The notes under the pieces: model-generated | Database searches by the model: none | Told to the model about the DNA's origin: nothing | Seen by the model: only the letters and a program-made list of their open reading frames with translations | Shown here: one piece after another, positions 7,700 to 14,802 of the stretch | Numbering within the stretch: the first letter of the stretch is position 1 | How the letters are laid out: every line of letters starts with the position of its first letter | Assembly: GCA_022801435.1 (NCBI GenBank) | Contig: JAAWSG010000023.1 | Location: 1-33,580, forward strand | Reading direction: 5' to 3' | Source: Lawsonibacter sp. | Lineage (GTDB): Bacteria > Bacillota > Clostridia > Oscillospirales > Oscillospiraceae | DNA length: 33,580 bases | Program-made: the position numbers and the translations under genes

Positions 7700-8659
7700 A
7701 TGAATCAAAACGGTATGGCGATTGCCATCCTGTGCAGCAGGCTGTGCATGGGGGAGGGCGTAAAACCTCTGGAGCCCAGGGAGTGGAGCGCCTTGGCCAA
7801 CGCCATGCGGGCCCAAAAGCTCCAGCCCGCCGACCTGCTGGAGTTCAGCGGCCAGGATTTCGCGGAAAAATTCCAGTACAGCCAGGCTGAGACCGACCGC
7901 ATCCAGAGATTGATCGGCCGCAGCGCCAGCCTGGGCTTCGAGCTGGACCGGTACGCCTCCCGGGGAATCGTCCTGGTGACCCGGGCGGACGAGGGCTACC
8001 CCGCCCAGCTGAAGCACAAGCTGGGGAACGCCTGCCCTCCCCTCTTCTACGCCGCCGGCGCGCTGGAGCTGCTGGAGCAGAAGTCGGTGGGGTATGTGGG
8101 CTCCCGGACGGTGTCGGAGGAGGACATCGACTTTGTCCGGCAGACCGTGGCCAAGACGGTGGGCTGGGACTATCTGGTGGTGTCCGGTGGAGCCAAGGGG
8201 GCGGACAGCGTCGCCATGGAGGAGGCCCTTGTCCAGGGCGGAGGCTGCATCGCCTATCTGTCGGACTCCATGGACCGGAGGCTGAAGCAGTCCAGAACGG
8301 TCATGGCCATCCAGGAGGGCCGCCTGCTGCTGCTGTCCGCCGTCCTCCCCTCCGCCGGGTTCAACGCGGGCATGGCCATGTCCCGGAACAAATATATCTA
8401 TACCCAGTCCTCCGGAACGGTGGTGGTGCGGTCAGACTACAACAAGGGCGGGACCTGGAGCGGAGCCACCGAGAACCTGCGGAACGGCTGGTGTCCGGTC
8501 TTCTGCTGGGACCGGGAGGACTACCCCGGGAACCAGGCGCTGATTCAGAAGGGCGCCCGCCCCATCGGCCGGGACTGGCCGGGGAAGGTGGAGGAGCCCG
8601 ACGCCATCCCCCCCCGGCCGGAGTCCTCGGAGGGGACCCAGCTGAGTATGTTCGACTGA
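7700..8659 (+). CDS. DprA-like (SMF/Rossmann) protein with C-terminal clamp-binding-like motif
   Basis: A 319-aa protein with a DprA/SMF Rossmann domain: GYVGSRTVS (131-139) and SGGAKGADSVAMEEAL (162-177) are the family's nucleotide and ssDNA loop motifs, and SAGFNAGMAMSRN (218-230) corresponds to the conserved NRLIA-type region. DprA proteins bind single-stranded DNA and load RecA in transformation. The divergence from housekeeping DprA and the pairing with a helicase-transferase suggest another role. The last residues, QLSMFD, match the bacterial beta-clamp-binding pattern QL[SD]xF. The start has AGAAGGAGG just upstream and lies 2 nt after the RecQ stop, implying coupled expression. In the ShosTA toxin-antitoxin/anti-phage pair, as I recall, a DprA-like antitoxin is partnered with a phosphoribosyltransferase toxin. 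Confidence 0.85.
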   Translation: MNQNGMAIAILCSRLCMGEGVKPLEPREWSALANAMRAQKLQPADLLEFSGQDFAEKFQYSQAETDRIQRLIGRSASLGFELDRYASRGIVLVTRADEGYPAQLKHKLGNACPPLFYAAGALELLEQKSVGYVGSRTVSEEDIDFVRQTVAKTVGWDYLVVSGGAKGADSVAMEEALVQGGGCIAYLSDSMDRRLKQSRTVMAIQEGRLLLLSAVLPSAGFNAGMAMSRNKYIYTQSSGTVVVRSDYNKGGTWSGATENLRNGWCPVFCWDREDYPGNQALIQKGARPIGRDWPGKVEEPDAIPPRPESSEGTQLSMFD

Positions 8660-8687
8660 GCCGGGCGGGCCGCAGGAGGAGAGGAAC

Positions 8688-9980
8688 ATGATAAAGATAC
8701 TTTTGGTCGCGCTGGCGGTGGTCATCGTCGTGGTTGGCGGACTGCTCCAGCACCGGGAGAAGGGGATCGCCCTGGCCGCCCTGCTGGTCCTCCTCACCTT
8801 TACCGGGGATGTGCTCTCCGAGGTGGCGGCGGACATGATCAAGCCGCTGTTTTTCGGTGGGGAGAGCACGTCGGAGGAGACGGGGGACCGGAGCGTGGTC
8901 CAGGGGGAGGCCGGCCTCTCCCCCGCGCCGGAGTCCAAGCCGGAGGCCCCGCCGGAGTCCGCCGCGCCCCCTGACGCCCAGCCGGAGTCCAAGCCGGAGG
9001 CTCCGCCCGAGTCCGCCGCGCCCGACCGCTCTGAGCCGGAGTCCGGCACACCCCCCGAGCCCGAGCCGGAACCCCCGGAAGTACCCGCCGATCCCCTGGA
9101 GGGCGTACCGGACATCAGCGGCCAGCGCTCGGTGTCCGGCAGCTTGACCGAACAGGGGCAGGAGGCGCAGTACCAATACACCGCCCCCACCAGCGGCCGC
9201 TACCAGTTCGACGCCGGGCTGGGCTACGGGCCTCTCTCTCTGGAGGTCTGCAATGCCTACGGGGGCTGGCTGTTCGGGAACAGCGGCTACTCCTGTGCCG
9301 CAGGGGAGCTGGAGGCGGGGAAGACCTACCTTGTCCGTGTGAAATATGGAAGCAGGCCCACCGACTATACGATAGAAATCGGCGTGCCCAACCCCGTTAC
9401 CGATGTGAGCGGGCAGATCTCCGTCTCGGGCAGCATCACCTACCGAGAGCAGATTGACATCTATACTTACACCGCCCCGGTCAGCGGCGTGTACCTGTTT
9501 GACTCTGGATTGAGCTATTCAGCGCTGTCCGTCTCGGTGAAGAACGCCCAGGGGGAGACCATCTCCAGAGACAGCTCCTCGGCACATGCCACCTTGGAGG
9601 AGGGGAAGTGCTATACCCTCCTGGTGGCCTGCACCACCAGCCTTCTGGACTACACGGTCCAATTCTATACCCCCCAGCCCATCTTTGATATCACCGCCCA
9701 GTCCGCGGCCTCGGGAATGCTGACCTACCAATACCAGCGGGACCAGTACACCTACCTCCCTCCGGCGGACGGCAGGTACTGCTTTGACACCGGGGTGAGC
9801 TACGGAGGGGTGTCCATGGAGGTCAAGGACCAGGCCGGCCGGCGGGTGGACGGGGGCAGGAACGCCCTGACCGTTTCCCTGCGGGCGGGAGAGCTCTATA
9901 CCTTGAGCGTCTTCCAGGAGTATATGAGCCTGCCCGCGGAGTACACCGTCTCGGTCACCGCACAGCAGGACCCGGCCTGA
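8688..9980 (+). CDS. Two-TM membrane protein with three PPC-like repeats
   Basis: A 430-aa protein. Two hydrophobic segments (about residues 3-20 and 27-46) are followed by a Pro/Glu/Ser-rich stalk (60-140) and three homologous beta-rich repeats of about 90 residues (141-232, 238-328, 333-425). Each repeat begins D-[IV]-[ST]-[GA]-Q, continues with a YTAP-like strand and G-x-Y-x-F-D-[AST]-G, and ends with an EYTV-like strand. The layout resembles pre-peptidase C-terminal (PPC) domains, which bind carbohydrate or protein. The gene is 28 nt after the DprA-like gene, has an AGGAGGAGAGG ribosome binding site, and is followed by a strong terminator, so it is the last gene of the RecQ operon. Whether the repeats face outside is inferred. 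I see no enzymatic motif. Confidence 0.8.
   Translation: MIKILLVALAVVIVVVGGLLQHREKGIALAALLVLLTFTGDVLSEVAADMIKPLFFGGESTSEETGDRSVVQGEAGLSPAPESKPEAPPESAAPPDAQPESKPEAPPESAAPDRSEPESGTPPEPEPEPPEVPADPLEGVPDISGQRSVSGSLTEQGQEAQYQYTAPTSGRYQFDAGLGYGPLSLEVCNAYGGWLFGNSGYSCAAGELEAGKTYLVRVKYGSRPTDYTIEIGVPNPVTDVSGQISVSGSITYREQIDIYTYTAPVSGVYLFDSGLSYSALSVSVKNAQGETISRDSSSAHATLEEGKCYTLLVACTTSLLDYTVQFYTPQPIFDITAQSAASGMLTYQYQRDQYTYLPPADGRYCFDTGVSYGGVSMEVKDQAGRRVDGGRNALTVSLRAGELYTLSVFQEYMSLPAEYTVSVTAQQDPA
8928..9023 (+). repeat. 42-bp direct repeat in the stalk-coding region
   Basis: Two 42-bp copies (8928-8969 and 8982-9023) with only two mismatches and a 54-nt period encode the repeated Pro/Glu/Ser/Ala stalk (PESKPEAPPESAAP). 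The period keeps frame, so slippage would change stalk length by 18 residues without breaking the gene. Confidence 0.85.
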
Positions 9981-9992
9981 GCGCGGTTGTCA

Positions 9993-10032
9993 AGAGCCGC
10001 ACAGCGTTTGAAGCTGTGCGGCTCTCTTTTTT
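9993..10032 (+). terminator. Rho-independent terminator of the RecQ operon
   Basis: A perfect 13-bp stem (9993-10005 with 10013-10025), a 7-nt loop, and a run of six T (10027-10032). It overlaps the stop codon of the convergent MgtC-like gene. Confidence 0.93.
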
Positions 10033-10717
10033 AGATCTCCTCGGCGGACAGGACGCCCTCTGCTGCGGTCAGGTCCTGTAAAAACTCACCGCAGGAGCAG
10101 TCCCTGCGCATCTGGAGGGAAAAGATCGCGCAGGAGTGGCGGTAATCCTCCCCATGCCTGGTAACATCCACGTCCAGCACCTTCACGCCGGACTGCCGGC
10201 AGTGCTCCACAATACCGTCCAGGCTGGAGGGATAGGCGTACTCCACATACACATTGACCTCTCCGACCTTCCGGAGCATCAGGTATTCAAACTTGGAGAG
10301 GACCATCTCCGCAGCCAGGATAAGCACGGTGGTGTACATCGCGCCCAGGTAGAACCCGGCGCCGCAGCACAGTCCGACGATGGCGGCGACCCAGAGTCCG
10401 GCGGCAGTAGTCAGCCCCCGGACCCGGCGGCGCTTTGTCATCAGGATGGTCCCCGCCCCGATGAAGCCCACCCCGGCGACCACCTGGGCCCCCAGCCGGG
10501 CGATATCGGTGTAGTAGTGCATGGTATAGAGGTACTGTCCCGTGGCGGTAGTCATAGCGGCCCCCAGACAGATCAGGATATGGGTCCGGAAGCCGGCGGG
10601 ACGGCGTTTGCTCTCCCGCTCCAGCCCAATGAGGCCGCCGCATAGGACGGCCAGGACGATCCGGGCGCTCACCCCCCACAGGCCGAGCCCCTGAAGCGCC
10701 TCCAGGTGATAGAACAT
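10031..10717 (-). CDS. MgtC/SapB-family membrane protein (copy 1)
   Basis: A 228-aa MgtC-family protein. The N-terminal 140 residues hold four to five membrane segments with the family core GGLIGLERESKRRPAGFRTH, then ARLGAQVVAGVGFIGAGTI and RGLTTAAGLW. The C-terminal 80 residues form a soluble ACT-like domain. MgtC relatives modulate ATP synthase or magnesium and pH homeostasis in other bacteria; the role of clostridial members is unknown. It is the downstream member of a tandem pair with the paralogue at 10796-11512, separated by 78 bp. The conserved Asp of classic MgtC (in the GLDRE-like motif) is Glu here (GLERE). Confidence 0.88.
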   Translation of the reverse strand: MFYHLEALQGLGLWGVSARIVLAVLCGGLIGLERESKRRPAGFRTHILICLGAAMTTATGQYLYTMHYYTDIARLGAQVVAGVGFIGAGTILMTKRRRVRGLTTAAGLWVAAIVGLCCGAGFYLGAMYTTVLILAAEMVLSKFEYLMLRKVGEVNVYVEYAYPSSLDGIVEHCRQSGVKVLDVDVTRHGEDYRHSCAIFSLQMRRDCSCGEFLQDLTAAEGVLSAEEI

Positions 10718-10795
10718 ACTGCACTTATCCCCTTTCCGAAATGACCGGGGCCCTCTGACCCTGGGACCCGCATTTTTTGCCGGCGGACGCCGGCC

Positions 10796-11512
10796 CTATA
10801 GCTCGTTGATACAAAACACGTCAGAAAACCGGTAGAGCTCCTGGAGGACCTGCCGGTGGGTCTGGTGGGGCTGGAAGCGCAGGTAGAAGATGACACAGGG
10901 GTGGTTGGGGTACTGTTTCTCCCCGGCGCGGAGAATCTCCACGTCAAAAATTCTGATGTTCATCCCCTTGAGCAGGTGGATAAACTCCCCCAGCCGGTCC
11001 AGAGAGACAAATTCAATGTACAGATCCACATACCGGGAGGCAGACAGGGTATAGCATTCAATGAAGGAGAACAGCTTGATGCTCAGGAAAATCGCCCCGA
11101 AGCCCAGGAGCATACACTCATAGAAGCCCGCCCCGATGGCCAGCCCCATACAGGCGGAGGCCCACAGGCCTGCCGCGGTAGTCAGCCCCTTGACCTCCCG
11201 CTGCCCGGTCACCAAAATGGTCCCAATCCCCAGGAAGCCGATGCCGTTGATGACCTGGGCGCCGAAGCGGGAGACATCGGTTCGGATGCCCAGCACCTGG
11301 AGGGTGTCTGCCCAGACAGTGCGCAGCAGCAGATCCTCATATTGGCTCAGGCACATGGTGAGGGCCGCGCCCAGGCAGACCAGCATATAGGTGCGGAACC
11401 CGGCTGGCCGGCGCTTGTGTTCCCGGTCGATCCCGATGATCCCGCCGCAGAGGGCCGCCAGGGTCAGCCGCAGCAGCACTGACAGGGTATTCAATTCTCT
11501 CAAATAAGCCAC
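10796..11512 (-). CDS. MgtC/SapB-family membrane protein (copy 2)
   Basis: A 238-aa paralogue of the downstream gene with the same architecture: GGIIGIDREHKRRPAGFRTY, then RFGAQVINGIGFLGIGTI, KGLTTAAGLW, several membrane segments and a soluble C-terminal domain. It keeps Asp in the GIDRE motif, whereas copy 1 has Glu, so the copies may have diverged in function or form a heteromer. The GTG at 11512 is the likely start, with GGAG 7 nt upstream. No M-box or other known magnesium riboswitch is obvious upstream; the PHP-gene terminator lies there instead. Confidence 0.88.
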   Translation of the reverse strand: MAYLRELNTLSVLLRLTLAALCGGIIGIDREHKRRPAGFRTYMLVCLGAALTMCLSQYEDLLLRTVWADTLQVLGIRTDVSRFGAQVINGIGFLGIGTILVTGQREVKGLTTAAGLWASACMGLAIGAGFYECMLLGFGAIFLSIKLFSFIECYTLSASRYVDLYIEFVSLDRLGEFIHLLKGMNIRIFDVEILRAGEKQYPNHPCVIFYLRFQPHQTHRQVLQELYRFSDVFCINEL

Positions 11513-11580
11513 AGCCGCACTCCGTTCTATGATTGCCGGCGAAGGATGCTCTCCGCCGAAAAAAGGGATCGGAAGGAATC

Positions 11581-11624
11581 AAAATGAGAGGCCCGCAGCA
11601 GGATGTGCCCGATGCGGGCCTCTC
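11581..11624 (-). terminator. Terminator after the PHP phosphatase gene
   Basis: A perfect 12-bp stem (11586-11597 with 11613-11624) with a 15-nt loop. Reading leftward, a short T run (TTTT, 11584-11581) follows. It separates the NhaC-PHP unit from the MgtC pair. The T tract is weak. Confidence 0.6.
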
Positions 11625-11670
11625 CCGGCCCCAGAGAGGACGGGCCGGTATCAGAAGAAGAGAGAGAAAG

Positions 11671-12483
11671 CTAGAGAGGGAGGAATTCCGGCTGGTGCTT
11701 CCGATAGATGCAGTAGTAGCGGAACCCGGCGTCCTTCAGGATCTCACCCGCAATGTCGAAGCAGTCCCCCAACCGCTCAGGGAAGTGGGCGTCGGAGCCC
11801 AGGGTAATCAGCTCGCCCCCCAGCTCCCGGTAGCGGCGGAACACCTCCCGGCCCGGGCTGGAGTCCCCCATGCCGGTGACCAGGGATTTTGTGTTCAGCT
11901 CCAGGGCCTTCTGCTTGCGGATGATGGTCTTCAGCAGCTCATCCAGGATGCCGGCGTACCGGGCGTAGGAGAAGTCCCGGTTTTTCCCCGGGATATCCCG
12001 CAGCACGAAGTCCAGGTGTCCCACGGAGTCAAAGCCGTCGGTGAGGGTGATATTGTCCAGCTCAGTCTGGAAATACTCCCGAACAGCCTCCTCCTTGGGG
12101 CGTCCCTCATAGAGGGTCTGGTCCTCCGTGTCCCGTCCGCTGAAGCAGTGGGTAGAGCCGATGACATAGTCGAAGGGGTATTGGGCATACTCTCGGTTGT
12201 GGCGCTCAGCCAGGTGGGGCTGGAGACCGAACTCGATGCCGATGAGCAGCTCGATCCGGTCCGCGTACGCCTCCTTCACCGCCTGGAGCTTGCTGAGGTA
12301 GCTGTCCAGGTCCCCGGTCTCGGACAGCAGATAGACGCTGTGCCAGGGGGGATAGTCGTAGTCCTGGTGGTCGGTGATGCACAGGTGCTGCATCCCCCGC
12401 TTGATGGCCCGCTCCAGCTGGGCCTCCACCGGGGTGTTGGAGTCGCTGGAAAATTGCGTATGAACATGGATATCTGAATACAC
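11671..12483 (-). CDS. PHP-domain histidinol-phosphatase (HisJ-like)
   Basis: A 270-aa PHP-domain phosphoesterase. Metal-binding motifs of the HisJ/HisK branch are present in order: HVHTQFSSDS near the N terminus, CITDHQDY, GIEFGLQPH, GSTHCF, GHLDF, LELNTK and LGSDAH. The family removes phosphate from histidinol phosphate in histidine synthesis, but no other his gene is near and members also act on other small phosphate esters. The GTG at 12483 is the start because AGGAGGT lies 7 nt upstream; longer readings run into the upstream gene. It follows the NhaC gene by 17 nt and should be co-transcribed from the sigma-54 promoter. Its product may therefore process something linked to the transporter's substrate, which is an inference. 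Confidence 0.85.
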   Translation of the reverse strand: MYSDIHVHTQFSSDSNTPVEAQLERAIKRGMQHLCITDHQDYDYPPWHSVYLLSETGDLDSYLSKLQAVKEAYADRIELLIGIEFGLQPHLAERHNREYAQYPFDYVIGSTHCFSGRDTEDQTLYEGRPKEEAVREYFQTELDNITLTDGFDSVGHLDFVLRDIPGKNRDFSYARYAGILDELLKTIIRKQKALELNTKSLVTGMGDSSPGREVFRRYRELGGELITLGSDAHFPERLGDCFDIAGEILKDAGFRYYCIYRKHQPEFLPL

Positions 12484-12500
12484 GCCGCTGACCTCCTGTC

Positions 12501-13982
12501 TCACATGGTCTTCTGCTGCTCCTGGACCTCCAGCTGCTTTCTGGTGGGGGCGGTCTTGATGCAGACGCCGGTAAAGCCATAGATGATGGCCAAGATCCAC
12601 ACAATCCAGCTGAAGAAGGAGTAGCGCAGGAAGGTCAGGTTGGAGGTAAAGAGCACGCTGGCATACAGAATGCCCGAGGAGGTCCAGGGGAAGAAGCCGG
12701 AGCAGCCTGTACCAAAGTCCTCCAGGGTCCGGGACAGGTTGAGGGTGTTGATCCCCATCTCCTCATACTTGGACTTGAACATATTGCCTCCCAGCAGCAG
12801 GGCCACGGTGGAGCTGCCGCCCACAGCGATGAGCACCACCACAGAGATGCCGGTGGTGATAATCAGGCTGCCAGTGGAGTGTACAAAGCCCATCAAGGTG
12901 TCCAGCAGCACATCCAGGCATCCGCACATCTCGGCGATGGCGGCGAAGTAGAAGCACAGCCAGGTCGCCACAAAGGTCTTGTTCATGTCGGAGATGCCCC
13001 CCCGCTCCAGCAGGGTCTTGGCGGCGGAGCTCATGGCGGACAGATCAAACTCGGGGTGGGCGGCCAGCACCATGTCAGAGCTGAAGCCGCTGTACAGCAC
13101 GTCAATGGCATCGGTATAGGAGAAGCCCTGGTAGAACACGCCAATGAGCACCGAGAGAAAGCCCGAGCCGAAGAGCACCAAAGTGGTGGGCTTTCTGGTC
13201 AGGGATCCCCACAGAATAAAGAGGACGGGGATGAGCAGAATGACATTGAACTTGAACATCTGGCTCAGGGTGTTCAGCAGCTCCACCGTCTCCGGGCTGG
13301 AGGCGCTTCCGGTGGTGTGGGTGGACAGGCCGATGACAATATAGATCGCGATGGAGATGAAGGCGGAGGGGACCACGGTCTTGGCCATGTGGGCGATGTG
13401 GTCGAAGATGTCGTTGTCGGTGGTGAGGGCCGCCAGCACCGTGGTGTCGGACAGGGGGGACAGCTTATCCCCAAACTGGGAGCCGGCGTAGCAGGCGCCC
13501 GCCACCAGACCCAGGTTCACATTGTCCATCGCCATGGCCAGACCCATCATGGCCAGACCCGCGGTGGAGGCGGAGCCGTTGGAGGTCCCGGTCACAGTGG
13601 AGAAGATACAGCACAGCAGGAAGGCGCACAGGGCGATCCACCGGGGGCTGACGATTTGCAGGCCGTAGTAGATGAGCATGGGCAGGGTCCCGGAAAACAT
13701 CAGGCCGCCCAGCATAAAGCCGATGGCCAGCAGGATGGTGATGACCGGCACGGACTTGCCGATCCGGCGGCCCACCGCGGCCTCCATCTCTTGCCAGGTG
13801 TAGCCGCAGCGCTTGGCAACGATTGCGGCATAGGCCGCCACCACAACCATAAGGGGCACATAGTTCATACCGTAGGCGGCGCCCAGTCCGAAGGCGAGCA
13901 GCAGGAACAGGATGCAGGAGATGGCCTCCGCTTTGGAGGGCTTGCGTTTTTCACGGGGTGTCTTAGTCCTGGTTTCTTTCAA
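12501..13982 (-). CDS. NhaC-family Na+/H+ antiporter
   Basis: A 493-aa polytopic membrane protein of the NhaC family, with about 11-12 hydrophobic segments and the conserved stretches STVTGTSNGSASTAG and GSQFGDKLSPLSDTT in the middle of the protein. Family members exchange sodium for protons, and some (malate/lactate antiporters, amino-acid carriers) move organic substrates. Control by a dedicated sigma-54 activator makes a nutrient or metabolite carrier plausible. The start is a TTG with AAAGGAGG 9 nt upstream; no ATG fits the N terminus (KETRTKTPREKRK). The mRNA would have a leader of about 250 nt from the -24/-12 promoter at 14243-14259. The PHP phosphatase gene follows in the same transcript. 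Confidence 0.88.
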   Translation of the reverse strand: MKETRTKTPREKRKPSKAEAISCILFLLLAFGLGAAYGMNYVPLMVVVAAYAAIVAKRCGYTWQEMEAAVGRRIGKSVPVITILLAIGFMLGGLMFSGTLPMLIYYGLQIVSPRWIALCAFLLCCIFSTVTGTSNGSASTAGLAMMGLAMAMDNVNLGLVAGACYAGSQFGDKLSPLSDTTVLAALTTDNDIFDHIAHMAKTVVPSAFISIAIYIVIGLSTHTTGSASSPETVELLNTLSQMFKFNVILLIPVLFILWGSLTRKPTTLVLFGSGFLSVLIGVFYQGFSYTDAIDVLYSGFSSDMVLAAHPEFDLSAMSSAAKTLLERGGISDMNKTFVATWLCFYFAAIAEMCGCLDVLLDTLMGFVHSTGSLIITTGISVVVLIAVGGSSTVALLLGGNMFKSKYEEMGINTLNLSRTLEDFGTGCSGFFPWTSSGILYASVLFTSNLTFLRYSFFSWIVWILAIIYGFTGVCIKTAPTRKQLEVQEQQKTM

Positions 13983-14242
13983 TGCGTTTTTCCTCCTTTA
14001 CGTCTTTGCTCTGCGCTTGCTGGATACAGCACATCTGTCAGGGGCGTGGATGATGTAACCGCAGTTTTACAAGATTGGCTGTACGCCCCTCCCCCTGTGC
14101 CCTGCCATCCGGCAAGACTTTTTTGCCGGTCTGTCAATGGCTCTGCCGCGTGCTGGACCTCCTTTCTCCTCTCCAATGTAAAACCGCGCCGTCCGGTGAA
14201 GTGCCTCGGTTGGCCTCTCAGCGGTGGAATGCCTTAATAACC

Positions 14243-14259
14243 AGCAAGCCCCGTGCCAA
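14243..14259 (-). promoter_or_regulatory. Sigma-54 (-24/-12) promoter of the NhaC-PHP operon
   Basis: Read on the minus strand the site is TTGGCACGGGGCTTGCT. It fits every defined position of the sigma-54 consensus YTGGCACGrNNNTTGCW, with the -24 GG at 14257-14256 and the -12 GC at 14245-14244 at the required spacing. It points at the NhaC gene, and the divergent gene encodes a sigma-54 activator. Confidence 0.88.
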
Positions 14260-14596
14260 CTTTTCCAAGGGCAGCAGGATATCTCCCCTTGTCCAGCCGG
14301 AATTCTTTGCTCCCGTGTCCGGTATAGCGGCTTTGGCGGCGGTGTCTCCTCCATCCTCCGCTGCCGCAGCCCCAGCGAGGGTTGATATTTTGGGGATTTG
14401 CCAGTAAAGCTGCTCCCCTGGGCCAGAAGGAAAAACCCTCCGCAATATAGACAAAATATCCCCCCCACAGCCCTCTCGATCCTGTCCAAGGTAAACAAGA
14501 ACATTTTCCACCTCTGACACGCTGGCAAAAAGTTTTTGTTCCAGGGCGGTTTTTCTCGGGTATCGCGGAGCATGGCGGGGAAATTTTTATGCCGAG

Positions 14597-14659
14597 TTGT
14601 CAAAAAAGCGTGACAATTGCAGCTTATTGTCGTTTTCGGATGACAATGATTGACAATAA
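14597..14659. promoter_or_regulatory. Candidate upstream activator sites (TTGTC/GACAA cluster)
   Basis: Inverted repeats built from one word: TTGTCA (14597-14602) with TGACAA (14611-14616), and TTATTGTC (14624-14631) with GACAATAA (14652-14659), plus an extra TGACAAT (14641-14647). The cluster lies 340-400 bp upstream of the -24 element and 140-200 bp upstream of the activator gene, a usual position for enhancer sites bound by a Fis-type helix-turn-helix. Confidence 0.6.
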
Positions 14660-14745
14660 ATCTCAGTTTTTTCAATATTTTTACGCAAAATACCTTCTGT
14701 TTTACGATAAACAGATTGTTTCCTTAACAATTTTTGCAAAATCGC

Positions 14746-14774
14746 TTGCTAAGCCGATAGCCTGCATATATAAT
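14746..14774 (+). promoter_or_regulatory. Promoter of the sigma-54 activator gene
   Basis: -35 TTGCTA (14746-14751), 17-bp spacer and -10 TATAAT (14769-14774). Two ribosome binding sites follow at once (AAGGAGGT at 14775-14782 and AGGAGGTGA at 14786-14794), giving a very short leader. Confidence 0.55.
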
Positions 14775-14802
14775 AAGGAGGTCATAGGAGGTGACCATCA
14801 TC

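Larger units (their letters stand above)
13983..14802. other. 820-bp regulatory region between the NhaC gene and its activator
   Basis: I see no credible gene in this stretch. It holds a sigma-54 promoter (14243-14259), a cluster of TTGTC/GACAA repeats (14597-14659), an imperfect palindrome (14522-14544, CTGG-A-rich/T-rich-CCAG), and the vegetative promoter of the activator gene (14746-14774). The 250-nt NhaC leader also contains a CCGGCAA/TTGCCGG hairpin (about 14109-14129). Confidence 0.7.

Noticed and set aside
8928-9023. CRISPR-like or VNTR non-coding repeat
   Set aside because: There are only two copies, both in frame within a coding sequence, and they encode a protein stalk.
1690-9980. 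Treating the VirD4-DHH/RecQ locus as part of a second integrated element
   Set aside because: No recombinase, relaxase, att repeats or base-composition step was found at its edges, so an island is possible but not supported.
10718-10795. Possible small gene or riboswitch between the MgtC copies
   Set aside because: Only a ribosome binding site and no stable structure or open frame were seen.
12879-14237. 452-codon plus-strand frame opposite the NhaC gene
   Set aside because: Shadow frame rich in Gly, Gln and His. The NhaC family motifs lie on the other strand.
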